Shown here: positions 20,194 to 29,323 of the stretch, piece by piece
Numbering within the stretch: position 1 is the first letter of the stretch
Layout of the letters: each line of letters opens with the position of its first letter
Source of the DNA: an uncultured Cytophagales bacterium
Lineage (GTDB): Bacteria > Bacteroidota > Bacteroidia > Cytophagales > UBA9547
NCBI GenBank assembly: GCA_945957555.1
Contig: CAMFLX010000004.1
Location: forward strand, 1-64,000
DNA: 64,000 bases
Direction of reading: 5' to 3'
Notes under the pieces: generated by a model
Databases searched by the model: none
What the model saw: only the letters and a program-made list of their open reading frames with translations
What the model was told of the DNA's origin: nothing
Made by a program: the position numbers and the translations under genes

Positions 20194-20557
20194 ATCAAAT
20201 GCTTATACGAAGATCAATTTAATTTTTATAGTATTGATCGGGGCCATATTTGCCTACTCCTATTTTTTTATGGTGCCAGAGAGCCCCTATTCCATTGCTT
20301 GCGAATACAAAAATCTTGTGGGTCATAATTGTCCGTCCTGTGGCTTTTCTAGAGCGTTTGCGGCATTTGTAAGATTAGATTTTGACGATGGAATGTCTTA
20401 CAATCCCCAAGCTTTTAAGGTCTTCCTGTTTTTTGTGATTCAATTCTTTTTAAGGATACTGTTTTTAGTACTCAGATTTAGGAATCAAATAATCATAGAT
20501 GCTACTTTTTCCACAATTTACTTCTTGTACGCATTTGGTTCTTTGTTAATCTTCTAG
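20174..20557 (+). CDS. DUF2752 domain-containing protein
   Basis: 'NLVGHNCPSCGFSRAFAAFVRLDFDDGMSYNPQAF'. Confidence 0.85.
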   Translation: MSSVTNKSNAYTKINLIFIVLIGAIFAYSYFFMVPESPYSIACEYKNLVGHNCPSCGFSRAFAAFVRLDFDDGMSYNPQAFKVFLFFVIQFFLRILFLVLRFRNQIIIDATFSTIYFLYAFGSLLIF

Positions 20558-20584
20558 TGCAAAGATTAGGTTTATAAGAAATTC

Positions 20585-20619
20585 AAAAAAAAACCCAGAG
20601 AATGTTCTCTGGGTTTTTT
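20585..20619. terminator. Bidirectional intrinsic terminator
   Basis: AAACCCAGAGAA-TG-TTCTCTGGGTTT flanked by A- and T-tracts. Confidence 0.92.
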
Positions 20620-20679
20620 CCGTCATAAAAAGCATTTGCTTACTAAAATCTAAAACTTTTAAAATTACTGTGAAATATT

Positions 20680-21096
20680 TTATTTCTGAGTTGCCCTCAT
20701 GCCATCACCCGGAGCGGCCAAAACATTTGCTTTGATCGTAAAGGTTGCTTGCGCATTGGAAGCATTGCTCATCACTGTGATTACCTTGTTTTGGAGACCC
20801 ATTTTGCCTGCCGAATTAAATGAAGCAAGAATCTCGCCAGAACCACCTGGAGGGATTGGTTTTTTTGTCCATTCAGGAATTGTGCATCCACAAGTGGAGA
20901 GCACATTAGACAATCTTAAAGTATCGTCTCCTGTGTTTTTAAATTTAAATACATGTTTCACTACATCTCCCTGCGTGATATCTCCGAAGTCATGTATGAG
21001 TTCTTCGAAAGAAATTGTTGCCTGCTTAATAGCTTGTTCTTTGGAAAACCCTACGAACAAACCCAGACTTATGAATAAGAAGATTACTTTTTTCAT
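20680..21096 (-). CDS. DUF1573 domain-containing protein
   Basis: 'HDFGDITQGDVVKHVFKFKNTGDDTLRLSNVLSTCGCTIPEW'. Confidence 0.92.
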   Translation of the reverse strand: MKKVIFLFISLGLFVGFSKEQAIKQATISFEELIHDFGDITQGDVVKHVFKFKNTGDDTLRLSNVLSTCGCTIPEWTKKPIPPGGSGEILASFNSAGKMGLQNKVITVMSNASNAQATFTIKANVLAAPGDGMRATQK

Positions 21097-21181
21097 ACAA
21101 AAAATAAAGCAATTTCTGTGCCAAAACAAATAAAGCAACCCTTTTGAGGTTGCTTTATTATGAAAATGAAGTATTTAAAGA

Positions 21182-21742
21182 CTATACAGTCATGATTTCT
21201 TGTTCTTTTTTAGCCAATAGATCGTCGATTTTAACGATATGGTTATCAGTGAGTTTTTGAACTTTGGCTTCTGCTTCTTTGATGGCGTCTTCTGCGGCTC
21301 CATCTTTCAAAAGCTTTTTCAATTCCTCGTTTGTATCTTTTCTAATGTTTCTAATTCTGATTTTGCCAGTTTCTCCCTCTCCTTTTACCTGTTTTACCAA
21401 GTCACGTCTTCTTTCCTCTGTAAGCAAAGGCACGTTGATACGGATCGATTCCCCATCATTTTGAGGGTTAAATCCCAAATTAGAGTTACGGATAGCCTTT
21501 TCAATTTCAGAAACCAATTTCTTTTCAAAAGGCTTGATCATAAGGGTGCGGGCGTCTGGAGTGCTTACCGAAGCTACCTGAGAAAGAGGTGTTTGGCTGC
21601 CATAGTACTCGACATACAAGCCATCAAGCATGTTAGGCATGGCCTTTCCTGCCCTGATCTTAGTAAGTTCAGAAGCCAAATGGTTGATTGCCTTGTCCAT
21701 TGAAGATTTTGCATCATCCAAATACAGTTCTATTTCTTCCAT
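21182..21742 (-). CDS. frr: Ribosome recycling factor
   Basis: 'LTKIRAGKAMPNMLDGLYVEYYGSQTPLSQVASVSTPDARTLMIKPFEK'; downstream of pyrH. Confidence 0.97.
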   Translation of the reverse strand: MEEIELYLDDAKSSMDKAINHLASELTKIRAGKAMPNMLDGLYVEYYGSQTPLSQVASVSTPDARTLMIKPFEKKLVSEIEKAIRNSNLGFNPQNDGESIRINVPLLTEERRRDLVKQVKGEGETGKIRIRNIRKDTNEELKKLLKDGAAEDAIKEAEAKVQKLTDNHIVKIDDLLAKKEQEIMTV

Positions 21743-21759
21743 TTTTATTATTTAAAGAA

Positions 21760-22476
21760 TTACATTGTTACTAAAGTGCCTACTTTGTCGCCTTTGACCA
21801 AGTTTACCAGATTACCTGGCTTGTTCATATCGAACACAATGATCGGCAATTTGTTTTCTTTACAAAGTGTAAAGGCCGTCATGTCCATGATTTTGAGACC
21901 TTTTTTCATGACATCGTCTACAGTGACTACCTCGTATTTTACTGCGTTGGGATCTTTTTCAGGATCTGCCGTATACACGCCATCTACACGTGTCCCCTTA
22001 AGCACTACGTCTGCACTTATTTCTATAGCTCTCAAACTCGCCGCACTATCCGTGGTAAAATAAGGATTGCCCGTACCAGCACCCAAGATCACTACGCGTC
22101 CCTTCTCCAAGTGCCTTAAGGCCCTTCTTCTGATAAAAGGTTCACATACTTGGTTGATCTGTAAGCCAGACATCACGCGCGTTTCCACGCCCATACTTTC
22201 CAATCCGCTTTGTATGGCCATGCTGTTAATGACCGTAGCAAGCATGCCCATGTAGTCGCCTTGTACCCTGTCCATGCCAGTGCGCTCAGCAACAGAACCT
22301 CTATATATATTGCCGCCACCAATCACAATGGCTACTTCTACACCTAGAGCCACCACTTCTTTGATTTCTTTGGCGTATGCAAGCACCTGCTCTGGGTCTA
22401 TGCCATATTCTTGAGTACCTTCAAGCGCTTCTCCACTGAGTTTTAAAAGGATTCTATTGTATTTGTTTGCTGACAT
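21760..22476 (-). CDS. pyrH: UMP kinase
   Basis: '[15 protein letters not shown]', 'IGGGNIYRG'; internal ATG 22476 is the likely start. Confidence 0.97.
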   Translation of the reverse strand: MSANKYNRILLKLSGEALEGTQEYGIDPEQVLAYAKEIKEVVALGVEVAIVIGGGNIYRGSVAERTGMDRVQGDYMGMLATVINSMAIQSGLESMGVETRVMSGLQINQVCEPFIRRRALRHLEKGRVVILGAGTGNPYFTTDSAASLRAIEISADVVLKGTRVDGVYTADPEKDPNAVKYEVVTVDDVMKKGLKIMDMTAFTLCKENKLPIIVFDMNKPGNLVNLVKGDKVGTLVTM

Positions 22477-22500
22477 GATCTTATTAAAGTACAAATTAGG

Positions 22501-22508
22501 CAAATATA
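22501..22508 (-). promoter_or_regulatory. Bacteroidota-type -7 box upstream of pyrH
   Basis: TATATTTG on minus strand; TTTG 21 nt further upstream. Confidence 0.55.
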
Positions 22509-22868
22509 GTTGATTAAATTCTGCAAATGCAAATTTCAAGATTATTAATCTTACGATAAATATCAATTCACTAATACGCCAAAAAAGCGAAAGAATACAC
22601 TTATTTCAATAGTTCTATATTGATTATTAGTCAATTATATTTGAAATATTTCGTTGAATGGACAAAAATATCGGGCTGTGGCAATTGTTAAATCAGTTTT
22701 GTCAAAACTCATGGTTTCATAACATTTTCATAAACATAGAGTCATCGTCTATCCCCTTATTTCGATAGCACTTGTTTAAGGTTAGGGATCGCCTGATGTA
22801 AATCAAAATCGATACCAAACGTCTGCGAATTTTGGATGTATAAAAATCTTATAGCTTCTTTTTTGCAA

Positions 22869-22882
22869 CCTTTGGTCAAAGG
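22869..22882. promoter_or_regulatory. Small palindrome upstream of HTH gene
   Basis: CCTTTG-GT-CAAAGG; TATGTTTG -7-like box at 22902-22909. Confidence 0.4.
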
Positions 22883-22941
22883 AATTTTCACAAATAAATG
22901 TTATGTTTGTACCATAGGATATCGTAATAAACTCCAAAGAC

Positions 22942-23319
22942 ATGATGAAGGTCGGCAACAAGATTCACAAGATCAGAGAACTCAAAAACATCACCGCCAA
23001 GGATATGGCCGACCGCCTAGACATGACACTTTCTGGTTATCAGAGAATCGAACGTGACGAAGTCTCCATCAACATCGACCGCCTGCTCGAGATCGCTGGC
23101 ATCTTTGACATGAAACCTGAAGAAGTGTTGACTTTTGATGAGAAGGTCGTTTTCAATATATCCAATAATCACCAACCTGTGAATGGATATATAGTTAATC
23201 ATAGTTTTTCAGATGATATCAAAAAGCTTTATGAAGAAAACGCCAGACTTCAAGCTGAGCAAATCAAAACACAACAAGAGATGATTGAGATGCTGAAGGA
23301 GAGGTTGAGAGGGAAGTGA
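22942..23319 (+). CDS. XRE-family HTH regulator with C-terminal coiled-coil
   Basis: 'KIRELKNITAKDMADRLDMTLSGYQRIERDEVSINIDRLLEIAGIF'. Confidence 0.88.
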   Translation: MMKVGNKIHKIRELKNITAKDMADRLDMTLSGYQRIERDEVSINIDRLLEIAGIFDMKPEEVLTFDEKVVFNISNNHQPVNGYIVNHSFSDDIKKLYEENARLQAEQIKTQQEMIEMLKERLRGK

Positions 23320-23336
23320 TACAACTTTTTTATATG

Positions 23337-24950
23337 TTATACTTTGCCTCTATTTAATCTTCTTCTGGATAGTTTTTTCCAAATATTATGCGCTATATTG
23401 ATTTCTTGATCTGTCAATCCATAATGATCTTTTAGTATTATTTGGTTCGTAATTTTTAAGACTTCTTCGATATCTGTTTTATTACGAATCAACTCATCTA
23501 TTTGGGACAACAATTTTTCGTTATCCTTATGGTAAGGAAGTAAAATTCTCTCGGCTTCATTTGGCATCAATTCTAAAACTCCTCCTCCATGACTTCTTCC
23601 TGACACTTCTGTAAAGGCCAGAGAAAGAGAGTTATAATAGCTAGCTGTTAGTGCTTTTACGTCAGTATTCGATTTTATAAAAACACGATGCATTGTATCT
23701 GTTGTATAAGCATTTGCTTCATTGATTATCAATCTTGGATAAAGATTGTTTCGTCTGATAAACAAAGCATCTGAGATTTTCAAAGATGGGACTACAAACC
23801 AATCATCTCTGATACTGGTTTTGTAGCCTTTATGAATATCCAAACTTTCCCCGTATTCTATATATTCTAATACCCTATTATTTTGTTCCAAATTTTCCTT
23901 GTTAGGAAATGTTAGCAAGTGCGCCTTAGCTTTAGAATATTTGTTCTTCAACCAATCGTCTTCATTGAAAATGACGCTGTTAACTTGCACACTTCTTCCC
24001 ACCATAGGTTTAGCATAGTTTTGAAGATTATATTCTTCAACTGTTGTTAGTGGTACCGTGAAAAAGTCATTGGAACCCGTAGTTATCCCAACCTCAACTC
24101 TTGCATATTGTCCTAGGGTCTGAATCCCCCTTTTCTTGGCAATATTTTCCAAAAAATCTATTTCGTCCTGCTCCAAGAAATAGAATGTCCATTTATTTGA
24201 TTTAAAATCAATTTTTTTCTTAGGACTTCTTAATCGGGCGATATCAAGCTTCTGTAAATCACTTGCATCTCTTAATTCAATATGTTCAATATTATGTTCT
24301 TGTGTTCCGTTTTTTTCACAAAGGAGAAGTACTACTTCTTGTTGGATATCAGGAAATACTAGCTTCTCAAATGATATTATATTAATTTTATTATAGAATT
24401 GGGCTATAAACCTTCTTAATTGTAATGCATAAGACACTTGGAGGATTTCTGCTGGTAAAACAAATCCTATCTTACCTCCTTCTTCTTTTAACAACAAAGA
24501 AGAACCTATTACAAATGACACCCAAGCATTTGTCAATTTTGAATAGGTTAAGCCAGCTTTGATAAATATATCAGACGCTTCGGCCTGTTGTTTTTTATCA
24601 AAGAACTGAAATCTTATGTATGGAGGGTTGCCTATGATTAAGTCAAATTTTTGTAATGTATTATTACAATATGTATGAAAATCATCATTTATGATTTGTT
24701 TATTTTCTAGATCAATGCTTTCTGCCTTCCGAGCCTCTATTTCATTAAATTCAATTGCGGTTATTGATTTATATGGTAATTGTAATAATCTTAATTGCCT
24801 CAAAAAAACACCATCGCCGCAACTTGGCTCCAATATTTCAGAATCAACACTTCCATTTATACCCCATTTTAACATAAAGTCTGCTATAATGGTGGGCGTA
24901 TAAAATCCCCCTCTTAATTTTTCAGCCGATGCGTGTATGATTAATTTCAT
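23337..24950 (-). CDS. N6-adenine-specific DNA methyltransferase (Eco57I/class I-like), R-M associated
   Basis: 'RGGFYTPTIIADFMLKWG', 'ILEPSCGDGVFLRQL', catalytic 'DLIIGNPPYIRFQFF'. Confidence 0.92.
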   Translation of the reverse strand: MKLIIHASAEKLRGGFYTPTIIADFMLKWGINGSVDSEILEPSCGDGVFLRQLRLLQLPYKSITAIEFNEIEARKAESIDLENKQIINDDFHTYCNNTLQKFDLIIGNPPYIRFQFFDKKQQAEASDIFIKAGLTYSKLTNAWVSFVIGSSLLLKEEGGKIGFVLPAEILQVSYALQLRRFIAQFYNKINIISFEKLVFPDIQQEVVLLLCEKNGTQEHNIEHIELRDASDLQKLDIARLRSPKKKIDFKSNKWTFYFLEQDEIDFLENIAKKRGIQTLGQYARVEVGITTGSNDFFTVPLTTVEEYNLQNYAKPMVGRSVQVNSVIFNEDDWLKNKYSKAKAHLLTFPNKENLEQNNRVLEYIEYGESLDIHKGYKTSIRDDWFVVPSLKISDALFIRRNNLYPRLIINEANAYTTDTMHRVFIKSNTDVKALTASYYNSLSLAFTEVSGRSHGGGVLELMPNEAERILLPYHKDNEKLLSQIDELIRNKTDIEEVLKITNQIILKDHYGLTDQEINIAHNIWKKLSRRRLNRGKV

Positions 24951-25270
24951 TTGGAAGAAGTTTTGTTTGCCAAAATATATTGTACTTTTTCTTCCGCTAC
25001 TTTTAGAATTTCAGTAGCAAAGTCCTCTTCCTCCATAAGTTGATAAACAAGATTATCACTTTTAATCTCAATTTTTAATAACTTATCGCTTACATTAAAA
25101 AAGCTGGCAAGCTTTTCCACAAGAGATTCATTAGGCTTTCTATGATTTTTCTCAATTTTTGCAAGTGTCGAAATATTTACTTCGACCTCAGCAGCAACTT
25201 CTCGTAAAGTCAAGCCCTTATCTTCTCTTAATTTTTTAATGGTTTCACCAAAGCTCCTTTCGAGTTGCAT
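24947..25270 (-). CDS. XRE-family HTH regulator, 4-nt overlap with the MTase gene
   Basis: 'IKKLREDKGLTLREVAAEVEVNISTLAKIEKNHRKPNESLVEKLASFF'. Confidence 0.92.
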   Translation of the reverse strand: MQLERSFGETIKKLREDKGLTLREVAAEVEVNISTLAKIEKNHRKPNESLVEKLASFFNVSDKLLKIEIKSDNLVYQLMEEEDFATEILKVAEEKVQYILANKTSSK

Positions 25271-25291
25271 TTTGGACTATTTTTGTCCAAA
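25269..25291. promoter_or_regulatory. Operator-like dyad at the HTH-MTase start codon
   Basis: TTTTGGAC-TATTTTT-GTCCAAAA, perfect 8-bp arms overlapping the ATG. Confidence 0.65.
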
Positions 25292-25347
25292 AATAAAAAA
25301 GCATTTTGATGTATAAAAATAAAGTAGAAAGTTTTTTTGAAAGAATA

Positions 25348-26523
25348 TTAGCTGTCAATTGAAATTTTGTACCTATTAAATTTCTCAGATGGCCCATAAA
25401 TGCTTAGGGTTTTACCTGTTATGTCATGAGCTTTAAAATAGGCAATTAAATCATGTCCCCAATGTATAGTTGTTGGTATATTATTTTGATCAGAAATCCT
25501 ATCTTCATCATGACTTATTTTAAGATTGTATGTACCAATCTCCACATTATCAATAAAAATGTCAAATTCGCAATATGTTTGTTCTAAATCGGAATTATTA
25601 ACCCTACTTACTCTTTCCCAATTTAATCCTCCAAACACCTCGTCTCTAAAATAAGTATTTCGATTAATTTTGCTATCCTCTATTTTAAAACCAGCATCAC
25701 TTAGCCTCAATACTGCAGTTACTGAAGTATTATTTGATACTTGTTGAGCATCAGACCTCGGAATATTCTTTTTTTGCCAAACAATTCTTCTGTCGTCTTG
25801 GCTATCTATTTCAAGTTCTTCTAGAATAGATACTATCTCAGGTGCTTTAAGTTGTTTAGAAAATTTTGGTATCCGGGGGATTCTTCTTTTTGGAATCACC
25901 ATGCCTATATTTTCATCTTGTGCTAAGCCTCTTTTCTTATAATTAGACAATCTAACATTTTCAGTTGGCACAATGCCTTTTGCAATTAAGTCTTCGATTA
26001 GTTCACTAGTTATTTTAAACAGATTGGGATCATTAAATTCAAACAGCCCCTGGTAATAAGTCTTCAAACTTTGCACGAAAACAATACCCTCTGGATCATC
26101 GTTGTTAAATTCTATTAAAACGGAACATTCAATATTGCCGTACATTCCAGTCGATGTTAGATTAGAGGAACCTATGATTAATTTTGTTTCTCGAGCCCCT
26201 TCAAAGAGATAGATTTTAGGATGGAAAATCGGCGATTCTGACTGATAAAAAACAAAACTATTTATTTCTAATTTCAATATTTCACATAAAGCCTCCTTTG
26301 ATGTACCTCCTTGATCAACTCCAACAATCAAATTAATACTGCTCGAAGCACCTTTCATTGGCTCTATAAGTTTGGAAAGCCATTTAATGGCAGATTCACT
26401 TACAAATGCTGAAATTCCAATAAAAGTGTGAAATTTTTTCGTTGAAAAGATATTCGTTATATTATTCCCTACCGAATTTATGGATTCAGGCTCATAACCC
26501 TGTCCTAATAAAGTTACTTTCAT
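25348..26523 (-). CDS. Phospholipase D-like (HKD) nuclease, putative type II restriction endonuclease (NgoFVII/BfiI-like)
   Basis: Single HKD-type motif 'FHPKIYLFEGARETKLIIGSSNLTSTG'; operon partner of a C-protein-like HTH, next to the MTase. Confidence 0.8.
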   Translation of the reverse strand: MKVTLLGQGYEPESINSVGNNITNIFSTKKFHTFIGISAFVSESAIKWLSKLIEPMKGASSSINLIVGVDQGGTSKEALCEILKLEINSFVFYQSESPIFHPKIYLFEGARETKLIIGSSNLTSTGMYGNIECSVLIEFNNDDPEGIVFVQSLKTYYQGLFEFNDPNLFKITSELIEDLIAKGIVPTENVRLSNYKKRGLAQDENIGMVIPKRRIPRIPKFSKQLKAPEIVSILEELEIDSQDDRRIVWQKKNIPRSDAQQVSNNTSVTAVLRLSDAGFKIEDSKINRNTYFRDEVFGGLNWERVSRVNNSDLEQTYCEFDIFIDNVEIGTYNLKISHDEDRISDQNNIPTTIHWGHDLIAYFKAHDITGKTLSIYGPSEKFNRYKISIDS

Positions 26524-26756
26524 TGAATAGATTTATCAAGTTTATCAAAAATCACTACTGTTGGAATGTTAAGAGCCATTGATAGTTTATAAATATTTTG
26601 AAGAGTTATATTCTTTTCTCCGCGCTCAATCATGCCGATGTATGTTCTATGTAGGTTAGCTTCATAAGATAGTTCCTCTTGTGACAACTTACTTTCAAGA
26701 CGTAATTCACGAATTATTTGACCAAATTTAACCAACAGATTTTCATTCATGCTCAC
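26520..26756 (-). CDS. C-protein-like XRE HTH regulator, overlaps the nuclease start
   Basis: 'FGQIIRELRLESKLSQEELSYEANLHRTYIGMIERGEKNITLQNIYKLSMAL'; GTG 26756 or ATG 26750 start. Confidence 0.93.
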   Translation of the reverse strand: MSMNENLLVKFGQIIRELRLESKLSQEELSYEANLHRTYIGMIERGEKNITLQNIYKLSMALNIPTVVIFDKLDKSIQ

Positions 26757-26818
26757 ATAATATAGTTAGCACAAAACTAGATTTTCCATAAATCAATAGC
26801 TACATACTATTGTTAGCA
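26751..26818. promoter_or_regulatory. Two C-box-like operator repeats upstream of the C-protein-like gene
   Basis: GCTCACATAATATAGTTAGCA (26751-26771) and AGCTACATACTATTGTTAGCA (26798-26818); 15/17 identity over the right-hand 17 bp. Confidence 0.6.
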
Positions 26819-26957
26819 TTATAGGCTTATGTGAAATGGATCAAATTAAGTATAGCTTAAGAATCCCCCACAAAAATCAGGCATCTCAACGGGATTTCCT
26901 TAAAATATGAAGCGTCCTGAAAATAGTTGACGTTTTTTCAAATATACTTTTTTTGTT

Positions 26958-27788
26958 TTAAAGGACCTCAACCAATGTGTTGGGGTCTTTCCTTTTGTAC
27001 CATTCACAGGGTACTCCCATCCCTAAACTTAGGTGTGGCCTCTCATTGTTGTAGATTTCTATCGATTCCCTTATAGCCATCAGAGCCAGTGACTTAGTGG
27101 CAAATCCGTCTGCCAGGAGGAATTCATTTTTCAGGATCCCGTTCACCCTTTCTGCCAGCGCATTCTCATATGGATCGTACTTCTCGATCATGCTTGGGAT
27201 GATGTTGCTTTCCCTCAGCAACCGTTGATAGTCCGATGAGCAATACTGTATCCCCCTGTCGGAGTGGTGGATCAGTCGCCCCCCTTTGTCAACGCGGTTA
27301 TCGACTGCCATTCTCAGGGCGTTAAGAGCGCCCTCGGTACGAAGGCTCTCGCTCAGGTCGTATCCAACGATCTTCCTCGAGAACCTGTCGGTGACAAGGC
27401 TCAGGTACATGTACCCCTCGTCGGTCCTGATATAGGTGATGTCGCTTACCCATATCCTGTCTGGGCTCGTGGCCGACAGCCCCCTGGCCAGGTTGCCGTG
27501 CTTTTTCAGCCAGTGCTTGGAATCCGTGGTCCGGACATAGCGCCTCAACGGCCTTATCAGCAGCTGGTGGCTACCCAACAGCCCGAAAAGCCTGTCCCTT
27601 CCATAGTGGAGACCTTCCTCCGCCAAGAGATGGTGGAGCTTTCTGGTGCCCAGTCTGGGCATTCGGGCGCGCTGCTTCAGAACCCCGGCGAGCACAGCTT
27701 CCCGCTGGAGGGAATCCTCCTGCCCGTAAAGTACACGTTTGTAGTAGTTCTGGCGTCTGTACCCAAACAGCCTGCTCACCTTTGTCAC
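26958..27788 (-). CDS. IS3-family transposase OrfB (rve integrase domain, DDE)
   Basis: 'RIWVSDITYIRTDEGYMYLSLVTDRFSRKIVGYDLS...HHSDRGIQYCSSDY...NGILKNEF'. Confidence 0.95.
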   Translation of the reverse strand: MTKVSRLFGYRRQNYYKRVLYGQEDSLQREAVLAGVLKQRARMPRLGTRKLHHLLAEEGLHYGRDRLFGLLGSHQLLIRPLRRYVRTTDSKHWLKKHGNLARGLSATSPDRIWVSDITYIRTDEGYMYLSLVTDRFSRKIVGYDLSESLRTEGALNALRMAVDNRVDKGGRLIHHSDRGIQYCSSDYQRLLRESNIIPSMIEKYDPYENALAERVNGILKNEFLLADGFATKSLALMAIRESIEIYNNERPHLSLGMGVPCEWYKRKDPNTLVEVL

Positions 27789-27796
27789 CGCAGACC

Positions 27797-28177
27797 TTAT
27801 TCCTGCGGCCCTTGACTGTCCGACTGTTTGGGTAAATACTTTTTTCGGATATTCGTTTTGAGCTCCCTGTCAGCTATGTCTATGGCTGTCTGCAGTATCC
27901 TGTTGTCTTCCTTGGCTCGTGCCAGCTCACGCTCGAGCTCCCGTATCTTTTGTGCAGGTGTCTTGTCCTTACCCATGGGATTGACTGTTTTCCAGTCTAA
28001 TCTACCATGTTTTCTCAACCAAACCAAAACGGTGCTTCTGCCCTGGATGAAATATTTGCGCTGGGCTTCCTTGTAGGTGCAGTAGCCCTTCTCCACCTCG
28101 TCAACCACCTGAAGCTTAAAGGCCAGGCTGTAATCCCTCTGGGTCCGCCTAACTCTCTCGTTTGCTTTCTGTTTCAT
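27797..28177 (-). CDS. IS3-family transposase OrfA (HTH)
   Basis: 'RRTQRDYSLAFKLQVVDEVEKGYCTYKEAQRKYFIQGRSTVLVWLRKHG'. Confidence 0.93.
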   Translation of the reverse strand: MKQKANERVRRTQRDYSLAFKLQVVDEVEKGYCTYKEAQRKYFIQGRSTVLVWLRKHGRLDWKTVNPMGKDKTPAQKIRELERELARAKEDNRILQTAIDIADRELKTNIRKKYLPKQSDSQGPQE

Positions 28178-28231
28178 AAAATAAGTCGATTTTGTGTCAA
28201 CTTATTTCAGGACGTGTCAATATATACCAAC

Positions 28232-28259
28232 AAAAAAGCCTCCCATTGGGAGGCTTTTC
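28232..28259 (-). terminator. Intrinsic terminator of the FN3-like gene
   Basis: AAAAGCCTCCCATTGGGAGGCTTTT. Confidence 0.85.
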
Positions 28260-28262
28260 TCT

Positions 28263-28886
28263 TTACTGCGCGTAGAGCGTGATCGGGTCGCTGTACACCA
28301 GCTCCGTTTCAGATCCTTGGTAGGCACACTTAAACACATACTGCTTGCCAGGGATAAAACCACTGATGTTTTTCTTCCTAGTCGTAGAGGGCGTTACCCG
28401 CCATTCGGCCATATTGTCTGGAGCAGGTACAGGCGCTGAGAAAAACACATAAACGGTCGCACTCTTGAGGGCATCTACTTCACAAAGTATATCGCCTGAG
28501 TTTCTGCCTGAGCTCACCTTGAAGCCCGTGGGTTTGGGAAGTAAACCTACAGTAGCTCTCTCTTTGGCCATTTTAAAACCACTCGTACCCAGTTTGATCA
28601 AGTCGCCCTGAGCCTGTCGGTTCACTTCAGTAGCAAGAGTCTTAAGCGCGTCAAGCAACACAGCCTTGTCCGCGTTTTTCACATTGGTATCATGGGTGGT
28701 ACCTTTTTGTGCGATCTCTAAAGAATTTTGATACTTCTGGGCCTTGGCCAAAAAGACTGCCAAGGTCTGATCTCCCCAAGTAAAGTTGGGGTTGTTCAAG
28801 AGGGCTTTGTATACCCCGTTCGCTAAGTTGTCCAAGTCCTTTTCAGGTTCTTTGGAGTAATCGGTAATAACACTCGGTTTTGACAT
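28263..28886 (-). CDS. Hypothetical protein with fibronectin-III-like C-terminal region
   Basis: 'KPTGFKVSSGRNSGDILCEVDALKSATVYVFFSAPVPAPDNMAEWRVTPSTTRKKNISGFIPGKQYVFKCAYQG'. Confidence 0.75.
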   Translation of the reverse strand: MSKPSVITDYSKEPEKDLDNLANGVYKALLNNPNFTWGDQTLAVFLAKAQKYQNSLEIAQKGTTHDTNVKNADKAVLLDALKTLATEVNRQAQGDLIKLGTSGFKMAKERATVGLLPKPTGFKVSSGRNSGDILCEVDALKSATVYVFFSAPVPAPDNMAEWRVTPSTTRKKNISGFIPGKQYVFKCAYQGSETELVYSDPITLYAQ

Positions 28887-29040
28887 AAAAAAGAAATTTT
28901 AAGTTGTTGAATTGTGAATTTTAAGCTATAACGGCGATGTGTAAGGAGATATTGTGTGGATGGAAAAAATATTTTTATTTTTTTTCAAGAGGATTATGAC
29001 GCTGGATTGGGGTTTTGAGTTGGGCTGTCTTTCTGTTAAG

Positions 29041-29060
29041 CGTTCGTGAGGACACGAACG
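29041..29060. repeat. Intergenic hairpin
   Basis: CGTTCGTG-AGGA-CACGAACG. Confidence 0.8.
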
Positions 29061-29323
29061 TTGGCGGATGATCGTCCAGCTGCGCTGGAATTATAAATGT
29101 TGAGTTCTAAATTTTGAATTAATTAACACATGCTATTATGATGCTACCTGTTGGTGCTTAAACCCTCAACAAGACTTCCAATAGGGTTACGAATTAGCCA
29201 GCTGTGCTGGAATTATGTATACGGAGTTTTAAATGTTTCGACTTGGGGAATTATAGAGTTCTGTTGTGCCTCGTGAGGGGAGCTATTGATGTCGCTGAGA
29301 AACTCTCAGCCAATATCATAAAG

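Larger units (their letters stand above)
26913..28214 (-). mobile_element. IS3-family insertion sequence
   Basis: Terminal inverted repeats CGTCCTGAAAATAGTTGAC / CGTCCTGAAATAAGTTGAC flank orfA/orfB transposase genes. Confidence 0.9.

Noticed and set aside
27264-27815. 183-aa plus-strand ORF
   Set aside because: Antisense to the IS3 OrfB; explained by the high GC of the element.
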